The position numbers and the translations under genes were made by a program. Of a DNA stretch of 64,000 nucleotides, positions 1 to 7,656 are shown in pieces. Source of the stretch: Streptomyces mobaraensis NBRC 13819 = DSM 40847 (GTDB lineage Bacteria > Actinomycetota > Actinomycetes > Streptomycetales > Streptomycetaceae); the NCBI RefSeq assembly GCF_017916255.1, contig NZ_CP072827.1:6039501-6103500 (forward strand), given 5' to 3'. Below the pieces are notes generated by a model. The model did not search any database. It saw only the letters and a list, made by a program, of their open reading frames with translations, and was not told the origin of the DNA. Positions within the stretch are counted from its first letter, which is position 1; each line of letters starts with the position of its first letter.

Positions 1-569
1 CCACTGACCGTGAGTACAGCATTCGCCGGAGCGTAGAACTTCTGCAAGAAATGATCTAGCTGCTGGGGGGTGAGGGTCTCCACCCGGTCGACACCGTATC
101 CGTTATGGGTGTTTTCTGGTGCGTTGAAGGCAATTTCCGAGATCCACATCCAGGGGAACCCGCCGAACGGTTGGCCGTCAATATTGGCCCGGATTTCGTC
201 TTTGACTATCTGGACCTCTCTGCGCATCACGGCAGGTGACGTCTCCTCGACCGACATTCGCTGTGCTTCGAGCCTCAGCAGTGCTCCGACTTCCGCTTTC
301 GGTAGCACTCCGTAGTAGTCGGTGTGGTCGGCCTGGGTGGTGGCGTTCAGCATGCCACCGCTCTGGAGTATGTGGTTGACCTGCGCCTTCGGAACACCGT
401 CCCATAGCACGTGCTCGCAGAGGTGGGCGATCCCGTTGAGGTCCCTGGGCTCTGTACGGAAGCCGACGTCGTAGTGAACGGCGACGCCGACCAAGCCGTG
501 AGCGTCGTATGGATCAAGAACCACTCGCAGGCCGTTGTCGAGTTTCAGTCGTTCGAAGCCACTGGCCAT
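1..569 (-). CDS. M16-family zinc peptidase, N-terminal part (cut by window edge)
   Basis: Read from ATG at 569 leftward, the frame stays open to the window edge (189 codons). It encodes a typical M16 N-terminal domain with the inverted zinc motif HLCEH (His49, Glu52, His53) inside GIAHLCEHVLW. A downstream Glu near 118-125 is the likely third ligand. A GGAGGTG ribosome site precedes the ATG by a few bases. M16 peptidases often trim RiPP leader peptides (the PqqF and AlbF/E types). Divergent from the putative RiPP operon that starts at 684, it is a good candidate maturation protease, though the role is inferred. A partner M16 subunit may lie beyond the window. Confidence 0.9.
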   Translation of the reverse strand, partial: MASGFERLKLDNGLRVVLDPYDAHGLVGVAVHYDVGFRTEPRDLNGIAHLCEHVLWDGVPKAQVNHILQSGGMLNATTQADHTDYYGVLPKAEVGALLRLEAQRMSVEETSPAVMRREVQIVKDEIRANIDGQPFGGFPWMWISEIAFNAPENTHNGYGVDRVETLTPQQLDHFLQKFYAPANAVLTVS

Positions 570-683
570 GGCTGTCACCTCCGGGTGTATCGAGCCAAGT
601 TCCTGTACATGAAACACTCTTGACTCGTTGCTGGCTCCTGCACAAGGTGGCCCAGACATCAAACTGAAAAGCGGAGGGATCAC
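570..683. promoter_or_regulatory. Divergent intergenic region, candidate promoter
   Basis: This 114-nt gap separates the M16 gene (leftward) from the unknown gene at 684 (rightward). It holds a TTGACT box near 622, a plausible -35 for rightward transcription. The same TTGACT word occurs ahead of the precursor peptide. No convincing -10 is visible. Confidence 0.25.
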
Positions 684-1283
684 GTGACGAGCGTCCACGA
701 AAAACCGCTGCTTGCGGGTTCATTGAGGGCCAAGGACATCCAGATGGCCGCCACTGCCGATCTGGACCGGCGTGTCGTGCTCATCAGCGGTGCGATCGAC
801 GTGAACACGCACGACATCGTCGTGACCTTCGAACTGCCGGAACCCGGCAAGTGGCAGATCATCAAGAGTGAGTCGAACCTGACCGATCTGCCTTGGCTCA
901 CCTGGCAGATGACCTGTGACGAACACACCCGCTTCTCTGCCGACAGCGACGCCATGATCGTCTCGCGTCAGTTCGCCAAAACCTTCATGACGCCGGACCA
1001 GGACCGCATCACCTTCTATGACGGTGAAGTCAGGCCGGGTGAGGCGGTGTTGAAGATGTTCACGATCGAGGCTGCTCGACGACGGACGACCATCAACCAC
1101 AACCGGTTCGTTCCCCCGCCCACTGACGTGCCCGGCACGAGTCCTCAACGTCCGGAGCAGCCCACTCAGCCCCGTCCCATCAAACAACAGCTGGAGGAGC
1201 AGATCCGGCTGGTGGTGGAGAACGGGATGCCGCCGCGCCCCGCGATCGAGCTCTACATTCCTGTGACGTCGATCAAGGGATGA
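684..1283 (+). CDS. Hypothetical protein in putative RiPP locus
   Basis: The 199-residue soluble protein starts at GTG 684 behind a clear GGAGGG ribosome site. I recognise no family. There is no signal peptide or membrane segment. Residues up to about 130 look like a compact mixed alpha/beta or beta-rich domain. Residues 135-160 are Pro/Thr/Gln-rich and probably a flexible linker. The last 35 residues form a predicted helix followed by a short strand ending in ELYIPVTSIKG. A strong hairpin follows it, so it is probably a separate transcript or the distal end of one. Its place beside a peptidase, an exporter and modifying enzymes suggests a role in the same peptide pathway, such as a binding or recognition factor. 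That is inference only. Confidence 0.75.
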   Translation: MTSVHEKPLLAGSLRAKDIQMAATADLDRRVVLISGAIDVNTHDIVVTFELPEPGKWQIIKSESNLTDLPWLTWQMTCDEHTRFSADSDAMIVSRQFAKTFMTPDQDRITFYDGEVRPGEAVLKMFTIEAARRRTTINHNRFVPPPTDVPGTSPQRPEQPTQPRPIKQQLEEQIRLVVENGMPPRPAIELYIPVTSIKG

Positions 1284-1291
1284 AGGCTGAT

Positions 1292-1329
1292 GTCCTTCGG
1301 GGGGTGCGAGCAGGCACCCCCCGAAGGAC
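1292..1329 (+). terminator. Strong hairpin after the unknown gene
   Basis: A perfect 16-bp stem (arms 1292-1307 and 1314-1329) closes a 6-nt loop (GAGCAG). It lies directly after the stop codon of the gene ending at 1283 and 15 nt before the MFS start. There is no U-tract, as is common for actinomycete terminators. It could end transcription or attenuate expression of the downstream transporter. Confidence 0.75.
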
Positions 1330-1344
1330 TGACCGAGGACGTGA

Positions 1345-2577
1345 ATGAAGACCGCTTACCTTCACCGCTTTGTTGTTGCCCGCACTGTCTCCATGCTCGG
1401 CGACCGTGCCGCAGAGAGCGCACTGCCGATCATCCTGCTGCTGGTCACGGACGACCCACTGGTAGCCGGGCTGGTCACCGCCTCCAACATTCTCCCCGCA
1501 TTGCTCTTTTCCCTTCCGGTGGGCCACCTTGCTGATACCCGGGAACGCCGCGGGCTCTTGATCACGGCTGATGTGTGGCGGGCGGTTCTGGGGCTTGGGC
1601 TCGCCCTGGTCCTCCTTGCGCCCGAACCTTCCGTCGCGTTGCTGGTCAGCATCACGTTCCTCATGGGATGCGGTGACGTCCTCTTTTCCGTGGCCTCGCA
1701 CACCTATCTGCCTGCGCTTGTCCCGTCGACGCGAATCATGCGTGCCAATACCGCTCTGGAGGCCGGGGACGCGGCGGCTACGCTCACCGGCCCGGCGCTC
1801 GCCGGCGTTCTCGTCTCCCGGTTCCCGCATCCAGTCGCACTGGTGGTGAACGCCGGTTCCTTCGTCGTTTCCGCGGTATTGCTGGCTCGGCTGCCCACCG
1901 CAAGGGCCCCGCATGCCGACGACCACAGGGTAAGCAGCAACTGCCGGACCGCGCGGAGACACGGGGATGTGCTTGCCGGCTTTCGTCTGCTCATCTCCGA
2001 CCCGCTACAACGGATCCTCCAACTGGCTTGTATCTACATGCACCTGGCCGCCGCCCTGTTCGTCCTGGTGATCGTGGCAGTGTCCGTGCAGACACTGCAC
2101 ATCGGGCCTTTCCGTACCGGTCTCGTTCTCTCCGCGGCGGGGGTGGGGGGCCTCATCGTGACCTTGCTGGTTACCCGATTCGTCGAGCACCTCCCTTGGG
2201 GGCTGCTACTCGGCACGGCACTGTGCGGGCTGGCTGCGACCTTTCTGTGGCTGGCCATGGCCCAGGGATTCGTCAGCCTCTTCTTTGCAGCACTGTGCAT
2301 GGATGCATGTTCCGCTTTCGCCTTCGTCACAGCCGGCTCCGTGCGTCAGGTGTTCACTCCCGCTAAGGCGCTCGGGCGGCTCACGGCCGCTGCGGGCCTC
2401 GTCAGCGCAGCCGTGCGTGCCGCGGGCGTCCTGAGCGGCGGTGCTGTCGTGGCTTGGGCGGGTGGCCGTACAGCCGCCGTCGTCCTCGGAGTTATCGGCC
2501 TGGTATGTGCCGTGCCCCTGCTGATGGCCCGGACAGCACGCCGTCCGATCGCGGCCGACGCGACACCTGCGTCCTGA
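1345..2577 (+). CDS. MFS transporter (12 TM)
   Basis: The 410-residue integral membrane protein has about twelve hydrophobic segments and a charged central loop near residues 190-215. It resembles MFS_1/MFS_3 exporters of the enterobactin-exporter/macrolide-efflux kind, with the motif LADTRERRGLL in the loop between helices 2 and 3 (consensus GxLaDRxxRR). The start is ATG 1345 after GAGGACGTGA. It begins a rightward run of genes that continues into the flavoprotein at 2610. In this locus it is a plausible exporter of, or immunity protein for, the modified peptide. The substrate is unknown. Confidence 0.88.
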   Translation: MKTAYLHRFVVARTVSMLGDRAAESALPIILLLVTDDPLVAGLVTASNILPALLFSLPVGHLADTRERRGLLITADVWRAVLGLGLALVLLAPEPSVALLVSITFLMGCGDVLFSVASHTYLPALVPSTRIMRANTALEAGDAAATLTGPALAGVLVSRFPHPVALVVNAGSFVVSAVLLARLPTARAPHADDHRVSSNCRTARRHGDVLAGFRLLISDPLQRILQLACIYMHLAAALFVLVIVAVSVQTLHIGPFRTGLVLSAAGVGGLIVTLLVTRFVEHLPWGLLLGTALCGLAATFLWLAMAQGFVSLFFAALCMDACSAFAFVTAGSVRQVFTPAKALGRLTAAAGLVSAAVRAAGVLSGGAVVAWAGGRTAAVVLGVIGLVCAVPLLMARTARRPIAADATPAS

Positions 2578-2609
2578 CCGCACACGTTCTCTCAGTCCAG
2601 GAGACCCTT

Positions 2610-3917
2610 GTGCCCAGCACCTTCTTCCCCGCGCCGGAGGTCCTCGACAGCCCTCGCGGCCGCCAGTTCACCGGGACCATTCGCCAAGCCCTCGCAATTC
2701 CACGAACCGCGCTACCGCCCAAAGCCTCCGTCGTCATCATCGGTGGTGGACTGGCAGCCCTCACCCTTGCTGCGCAACTGTGGCACCACGGCATACGCGA
2801 CTTCCTCCTGCTGGAACGCGAACCACGCCTTACCGGACGCTTCTTCACCCGGGTCGACAACGTCGGCCAACTGGTGCTGCGCAGCCCTTACGAGCACCAC
2901 CCCGGTGCCGAAGGACACCGGGACTGCGAAATGCTGGATTTCGCCCGGCTGCACTGGTCCCAGTTGACGGAAGTGGAACAACACGAAGTCCGCATGGCGC
3001 AGTCGGGACAACGCGGTGTTGCACCCATCGACATCTTCGAGTCCTACTGCTCCCACGTCGCAGCCTCCCACGGCGTGCCTGAGAGGTCACGGCGAGCAGA
3101 GGTCCTCGAGGTGGCCGGAGCGGATGGAGGGTGGCAGGTCGTCACCGACCGCGGCACCGTTCAGGCTGCGAACGTCGTGTGGGCAGTAGGCGAACCTCGG
3201 CGTCCCGCGCCCCGAACCTGGGACACCAGTTCACCGCGGGTACGCTATTGGGACGAGCCGCAGAACAGTGATGCCCGGAAATCAACACATGCCGTCATCG
3301 GTTCAGGGCTCAGCGCCGCCCACATCGTCCATGATCTGTGTGCTCGCGGTGAACATGTGCAATGGATCTTCCGCGGTAAAGAGCACTACCAGTGTGCCGA
3401 TGTGAACGCCGCTTTCTTCCGCCCGGAAGGCCGGGCGATTTTCACTCAGAGATCACTTGCGTACCGAAGCAGGATGCTCTCGGTGGAGCGTCGTCCGACC
3501 GTCATGTTCGAGTTCCGGCCGCGTCTGCAGGCATGGGAGGAGTCCGGCCGCCTCCGGGTTTTCCGGGAGACCGAGATCGAGTACCTCAAAGACCGCGGTA
3601 CGCACGTCGAGATCGGCCTGGGAGACAGCAGCCCCATAGGAGTGGAGCAAGTCCATCTCGCCCTCGGAACCAAGGCATGCTTCGAGCCCGGACTACGGGA
3701 CACCGAGGTCCAGTTGTACGGCGGACTGCCTCTGGTCCATGAAGAGACCATGGAGCTCGCCGGCACCACCCGACTGTACGTGATGGGAGCACTGGCGTCC
3801 TTGGCGCTGGGCCCGGCGGCACGCAACATCGATGGCCACCGGGTGGCCGCTGCCCGCATCACCACCGCCCTACAGGCTCGAAATGCCGGTGCTGACCAAC
3901 CAGGATCGAACGGCTGA
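2610..3917 (+). CDS. FAD/NAD(P)-binding oxidoreductase, monooxygenase-like
   Basis: The start is GTG 2610, with GGAG about 7 nt upstream; longer in-frame starts overlap the MFS gene and lack a ribosome site. The product is 435 residues. An FAD-binding Rossmann motif (VVIIGGGLAALTLA, residues 41-54) is followed by a second dinucleotide motif (VIGSGLSAAH, middle of the protein). This two-domain layout is typical of class B flavin monooxygenases and ornithine/lysine N-hydroxylases. RSPYEHHPG after the first motif also recalls that group. In flavin N- and S-oxygenases the enzyme uses NADPH and O2. Here it probably oxidises the peptide or a small precursor. The substrate is not predictable. Confidence 0.8.
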   Translation: MPSTFFPAPEVLDSPRGRQFTGTIRQALAIPRTALPPKASVVIIGGGLAALTLAAQLWHHGIRDFLLLEREPRLTGRFFTRVDNVGQLVLRSPYEHHPGAEGHRDCEMLDFARLHWSQLTEVEQHEVRMAQSGQRGVAPIDIFESYCSHVAASHGVPERSRRAEVLEVAGADGGWQVVTDRGTVQAANVVWAVGEPRRPAPRTWDTSSPRVRYWDEPQNSDARKSTHAVIGSGLSAAHIVHDLCARGEHVQWIFRGKEHYQCADVNAAFFRPEGRAIFTQRSLAYRSRMLSVERRPTVMFEFRPRLQAWEESGRLRVFRETEIEYLKDRGTHVEIGLGDSSPIGVEQVHLALGTKACFEPGLRDTEVQLYGGLPLVHEETMELAGTTRLYVMGALASLALGPAARNIDGHRVAAARITTALQARNAGADQPGSNG

Positions 3918-3930
3918 ACAGGACGAGCGA

Positions 3931-4359
3931 ATGATCATCGTGGACTACAAGGGAGCCGAGTCGGCTCTCGAGCCTCAGCTGATCGTGCTGGGAACGGAAA
4001 GCGAACGGATCTTTGCAGCACTGGGCATGACCACCCATCTCCGGAGCCTCGGAGAAGTCATGCTCGGCGCGGAACGAGCCGAGCACACCGGCTCATGGTC
4101 CCTGAACTGGATGGAGGCGGTAGAGCGCGGCATTCACTTCTGGGAGACCTTCCGCAATCGATTCACCTCTGCCCGCTTGGACGGCATCCGTCGCAACGGA
4201 GCACCCAGGGAGAACCTGGCTCGTTGCGGGACGGCTGTTGCCACCGAGCTCGGTCTGCCCGCCGATGACCCACTCGTGGCACTGCTGGCCGTCGCAATGA
4301 TCCGCCGCGAGGAGTTCGACGACTACGTCCAGAAGAATGCGAAGGGAGCACGCACGTGA
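3931..4359 (+). CDS. Hypothetical protein, 142 aa
   Basis: The start is ATG 3931, 13 nt after the flavoprotein stop, with GGACGAG as a modest ribosome site. The 142-residue soluble protein is mostly helical and has no signal peptide. I do not recognise a family. A run with several Trp and His residues (SWSLNWMEAVERGIHFWETF) may form a ligand pocket or interface. Its stop codon overlaps the start of the JmjC gene (GTGA at 4356-4359), so the two are translationally coupled and may form a complex. Function is unknown; an accessory or substrate-binding role is only a guess from the operon position. Confidence 0.7.
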   Translation: MIIVDYKGAESALEPQLIVLGTESERIFAALGMTTHLRSLGEVMLGAERAEHTGSWSLNWMEAVERGIHFWETFRNRFTSARLDGIRRNGAPRENLARCGTAVATELGLPADDPLVALLAVAMIRREEFDDYVQKNAKGART

Positions 4360-5228
4360 GGTACCGGGGAAACCCACCAACACTGGAGCTGTCCGACGCC
4401 TTTTACGCACGCTACTGGGAACGCGGCCCAGTGCACGTTCGCAACGCTGCCCCAGGGAGATTCAAGGAGCTCTTCGACACTGCAGCCTTCGAAGAACTCT
4501 TGGACTTCGGAGCACTGCGCTCAGGTTTCGTCACCGTCATCCACCAAGGCCGGCCCGTGGCCGCAGAACTGCTCTGCCGTGAACCCCAGGACGTGGGCGG
4601 AGTTGAGCACGACGACCTCGTCGACCCGCAGGCGCTGACTCCCTACCGCGAGCAAGGCGCAACGATCATCCTCGCCTGCCTCCAGCTGTACTCCCGGCAA
4701 GTGGCGGGACTCGCTCAACGGCTGTCGGATGCCATGAGGTGCGACGTAGAGGCGCACGCATTCCATACACCGGCCAGCACTCACGGCCTGGCTCCGCATT
4801 TCGACGGTGAGCCCGGGTTCCTCCTGCAGCTGGAAGGAAGCAAGCACTGGACCCTGCATCCGCCACTCACCGACGGGCTGCCAATTCAAGGCGGCCACCC
4901 GCCGATCGACTGGCAGCCAGATGAAACCCTGACCCAGCGGTTCACTGTAGAGCCGGGTGACCTCCTGTACCTTCCTCGAGGCTGGGTCCACTATGCCGAT
5001 ACCACGGAACAGCACTCCCTCCACATAACATTCCAAGCGCTGCTCAACCTCGAACGAGACGTGATCCTTGATCGTGTCGAACGCGAAGTGGACGAGGCTG
5101 TACGCAAGGAGGACGTCCTGCCGGTGGTCCCCGAAGACGGACCGTCGGCCTTGGCTGCCCATGTCCGGGTGATATCAGCGAAGTTGGCTGCATGGGCCGA
5201 TGAACTGGAGGGCGCCGGGCCCGAGTAG
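4356..5228 (+). CDS. JmjC/cupin-type 2-oxoglutarate Fe(II) oxygenase
   Basis: This 290-residue enzyme has the JmjC (cupin-4 / ribosomal oxygenase-like) fold signature. The metal ligands are His148-x-Asp150 in LAPHFDGEPGFLLQLEGS and His212 in YLPRGWVHYADT. Lys164 in the strand GSKHWTLHPP is a likely 2-oxoglutarate contact. The region around residues 230-290 is helical, like the dimer or winged-helix parts of bacterial RoxA-type proteins but shorter. Such enzymes hydroxylate protein side chains (Arg, His, Asn, Asp) using O2 and 2-oxoglutarate. Beside a precursor peptide it is a candidate peptide hydroxylase. Its start overlaps the preceding stop. Confidence 0.88.
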   Translation: MRYRGNPPTLELSDAFYARYWERGPVHVRNAAPGRFKELFDTAAFEELLDFGALRSGFVTVIHQGRPVAAELLCREPQDVGGVEHDDLVDPQALTPYREQGATIILACLQLYSRQVAGLAQRLSDAMRCDVEAHAFHTPASTHGLAPHFDGEPGFLLQLEGSKHWTLHPPLTDGLPIQGGHPPIDWQPDETLTQRFTVEPGDLLYLPRGWVHYADTTEQHSLHITFQALLNLERDVILDRVEREVDEAVRKEDVLPVVPEDGPSALAAHVRVISAKLAAWADELEGAGPE

Positions 5229-5619
5229 CGATCCGGCACGGCCTTTGCTGTGGTCACCACAAGGTGGGGCTGGCCCTTGGGCCAGGAGCAGATCTGAGTT
5301 CTGGCGTTACCGACAGCGCCCAACACCGCAGGAATTGAAGAGCCGATACTGTCGATCAGGTTAAGGGGCACACCTGCTGGTGAGAGTCAATCGGCCAGTA
5401 TTTAGATTGACAGGTAAGTGTTCCGGTGGTCTGCAAGGAATATTGGCCCGATCCCTTTCGGCTGACACCTTGACTATGTGTCGGTATTGCTTAACCCTGG
5501 GGTGGGTCGGAGTGCCGTGTCCATGAGCGGAAACGGAATTTTCGTTGCAGCAACGGCGAATCCGGCAAATGGTGAGTCACGTAGGCCACGCTATTCCAAC
5601 TGCACTAGGAGGAGATTCC
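5229..5619 (+). promoter_or_regulatory. 391-nt intergenic region before the precursor gene
   Basis: No credible gene lies here. A TTGACT box at 5470-5475, with TAACCC at 5492-5497 (16-nt spacer), is a weak promoter candidate for the precursor gene. A GGAGGAG ribosome site ends the region. A short minus-strand reading stretch at about 5230-5371 has protein-like composition but no recognisable family. It may be a decayed fragment. Confidence 0.35.
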
Positions 5620-5787
5620 ATGAGCGAGAAAGGTGTGGAGCGGGACGACTTCGACAGTCTCGTTGCCAGCGTCTCGGCGAAGGTGACTGCCGAGCAGGTT
5701 GAGGAAGCCCAACGCGTGTCCCAGGCCCTCTCCGAATCACCGTCGGAGTTCGGCCCAGTCGTCATGTTCGCATTGGACAAGAACTGA
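5620..5787 (+). CDS. Putative RiPP precursor peptide, 55 aa
   Basis: ATG 5620 follows a near-perfect ribosome site (AGGAGGAG), the strongest in the region, as expected for a highly translated peptide. The 55-residue product has a charged, helix-forming N-terminal part (residues 1-38, rich in Glu, Asp, Val, Ala and Gln). The C-terminal tail, SEFGPVVMFALDKN (residues 42-55), is different: hydrophobic, with a Gly-Pro turn. That leader/core layout is characteristic of RiPP precursors. There is no Cys and no double-Gly site, so it is not a lanthipeptide or sactipeptide. Oxidisable core residues include Asp53, Asn55, Phe44, Phe50, Met49, Pro46 and Lys54. A hairpin separates it from five downstream genes. 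The assignment is by context and composition, not homology. Confidence 0.7.
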   Translation: MSEKGVERDDFDSLVASVSAKVTAEQVEEAQRVSQALSESPSEFGPVVMFALDKN

Positions 5788-5795
5788 TTGATCCC

Positions 5796-5826
5796 CGAGT
5801 CGTCCGCCCATCGGGCGGACGACTCG
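5796..5826 (+). terminator. Hairpin after precursor gene (attenuating terminator)
   Basis: A perfect 14-bp stem (5796-5809 and 5813-5826) with a 3-nt loop lies 8 nt after the precursor stop codon. A partial terminator here would make much precursor mRNA and little enzyme mRNA, a known arrangement in RiPP operons. The next gene begins only 16 nt later. Confidence 0.8.
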
Positions 5827-5842
5827 CCGGCCCTCGGGAGCA

Positions 5843-6730
5843 GTGTTGATCAGCACGCATGGATTGCCAGCAGTTCTCGAAACGCTGTCCGTGCTCGTTG
5901 CCTCGGACGGAACTCCCTCGGACGCCGTACCGGCGGGCTCCGCTGCCGGGCGGCTGGCGTGGCTGTGGCAGCAGTACATGCGCCGGCTCGAACCGGCGGT
6001 CCCCACGCTCGACACCGACCTCGGCGCACTTCCGGTCCACATCGGCGACACTCCCCAGGGGCAAGCCCTGCTGGACGCCTTCCACCGGGCTTGTGCCGCG
6101 GACAGTGTCTCGTACGAACGGCCACGCTACACGGCGGAGGATGCGAACCAGCTGATCCGATCCTCTGAGCAGGTATCGGACGCCCTCGACGGCTTGGCCT
6201 CTGCCTGGCCCGAAGTGCGAACGCTGTACGGGCTGCTACTTCCGATCGTGGTGCTCGCCCCATCGCGCAGCCTGGCCGGGGGGACCGCGAGCAGTTTGCC
6301 AGGGGTGCTGTGGGCCTCGGTCACACCGGCATGGACCCGGACCGATGTGCAGGAATTCCTTTTGCATGAGCTCGTGCACACCACTCTCTTCCTTGAGGAA
6401 CGCCGGTACGGCTTCTACCGCAACATGCGTCTGCTGCTCGACGAAGAAAACCTCACACCGAGCGCCATCAGGACAGATCGAAGGCCGTTGGACAAGGTCT
6501 TCCACAGTATCGTGGTAGCGACTGAGATCCTTCTGGCCAGAATCCGACTAGGAACGTCCTCTCATTCGGGTGACTCACTGCATCCGGACAGTGAAATCCT
6601 CCGGGAGAACGCACTGACCAGCATCAGGGCGGTGCAGAAATTGGACACGAGCAGGCTCCTGACGTCACGGCCGATCGAGATAATGGAAAAATGCCGGACC
6701 CATCTTCAGCAGATGGTTCCGTTCCGTTAA
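5843..6730 (+). CDS. HExxH putative peptide-modifying oxygenase, paralog 1
   Basis: This 295-residue protein starts at GTG 5843 (or TTG 5846) behind GGGAG. It shares with its two downstream neighbours an N-terminal block ending in a LxVLAS-type motif, a central HExxH motif in LLHELVHTTLFLEERRYG (His175, Glu176, His179), and RPLDKVFHSIVVATE with His221 and Glu228. This layout, including RPL-x-xVxHSxVxAxE, resembles the mod_HExxH family (TIGR04267, now alpha-ketoglutarate-HExxH peptide beta-hydroxylases) more than a metalloprotease. The family hydroxylates Asp, His or other residues in RiPP precursors, with the His residues binding iron. The similarity is distant, so a protease cannot be excluded. 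No signal peptide is present. Confidence 0.72.
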   Translation: MLISTHGLPAVLETLSVLVASDGTPSDAVPAGSAAGRLAWLWQQYMRRLEPAVPTLDTDLGALPVHIGDTPQGQALLDAFHRACAADSVSYERPRYTAEDANQLIRSSEQVSDALDGLASAWPEVRTLYGLLLPIVVLAPSRSLAGGTASSLPGVLWASVTPAWTRTDVQEFLLHELVHTTLFLEERRYGFYRNMRLLLDEENLTPSAIRTDRRPLDKVFHSIVVATEILLARIRLGTSSHSGDSLHPDSEILRENALTSIRAVQKLDTSRLLTSRPIEIMEKCRTHLQQMVPFR

Positions 6731-6739
6731 GGAGTTTTC

Positions 6740-7597
6740 ATGTACAGCCTGGTGGGCGCTCGCGCGATCACGGAGAACCTGGTGGTGCTCGCGTCGGCCG
6801 ACGGCACGCCGCCACCTCGCACGCTCAGCGAGCTGCGGACCGCCTTCCGTCGGCGGATGTATTCCTCTCGAAAGGGCTCCCCAGCGTCAATGGCCGCATT
6901 GTCGGCAGAACCGGTCGGCAATGGGGAGAGAGAGCCAAGGATCGTCGCCGGTGGAGACGAGCTGCGCAGCCTCGTGCATGGATTCGACTTACCGCGGCAC
7001 AGCAGTGACGACGTGATACCGGCTCCCGGATGGCGTGTCGAGAAGGTCGTTCTCGGCTGGCGCCAGCTATGCATGCTGGACGACACGCTTGGCGGCCTGG
7101 CGGAGGTCGTAGTCGACACTGTGTTCGTGGCCGGTGCTGGTTGGACGGGCTCGATGTCGAACAACAAGCACATTGGGGTCCTTTGGCTCATGCCCGGCCG
7201 TGAGTGGCGGAACGAGGAGGTCGTCGAAGCGTTTCTGCATGAGATCACCCACACGACGCTGTTTCTCGACGAACGCCGCTACGGCCACTTTCTGCCTGCG
7301 GCCGCTGACGTGCGCGTACGCTCCGCCATCCGGCAAGATGTCCGGGAGTACCCGGCAGTTGTGCACAGCACCCTGGTTGCGGCCGAGCTCCTGGCCTGGC
7401 GTGAGCGGCACAGCACTCCGGACATCGCCTGTCGCAGGCTGCACGGACCGACCAGGGAGCTGACGGCACGGGCTCAAGAGGCGCACGCGCAGATTGTGGC
7501 AGAAGACCTGCGACGAGGACTGCTTACACCTCGGATGCGTGAACTCGTCGAGGAGGCCGGAGAGCGGATCCGTATCAGCGCCGCATCATCGGCCTGA
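6740..7597 (+). CDS. HExxH putative peptide-modifying oxygenase, paralog 2
   Basis: ATG 6740 follows AAGGAG and lies 10 nt after the first paralog. The product has 285 residues. Conserved blocks are NLVVLAS near residue 13, FLHEITHTTLFLDERRYG with His167, Glu168 and His171, and VVHSTLVAAELL with His209 and Glu216. The spacing from HExxH to the downstream His is 38 residues, against 42 in paralogs 1 and 3. Outside the motifs the three proteins have diverged strongly. That suggests old duplication and separate target residues rather than recent copying. The predicted reaction is iron- and 2-oxoglutarate-dependent hydroxylation of the precursor peptide. Confidence 0.72.
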   Translation: MYSLVGARAITENLVVLASADGTPPPRTLSELRTAFRRRMYSSRKGSPASMAALSAEPVGNGEREPRIVAGGDELRSLVHGFDLPRHSSDDVIPAPGWRVEKVVLGWRQLCMLDDTLGGLAEVVVDTVFVAGAGWTGSMSNNKHIGVLWLMPGREWRNEEVVEAFLHEITHTTLFLDERRYGHFLPAAADVRVRSAIRQDVREYPAVVHSTLVAAELLAWRERHSTPDIACRRLHGPTRELTARAQEAHAQIVAEDLRRGLLTPRMRELVEEAGERIRISAASSA

Positions 7598-7656
7598 TAT
7601 GGCGAGCAAGGTCCCACGTTCCCTTGATCCCTGCCACCGATGGTGAGGACGTCATC

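Noticed and set aside
5230..5371. Leftward fragment MPLNLIDSIGSSIPAV as a transposase relic
   Set aside because: The composition is protein-like but I could not tie it to any transposase family, so no gene is called.
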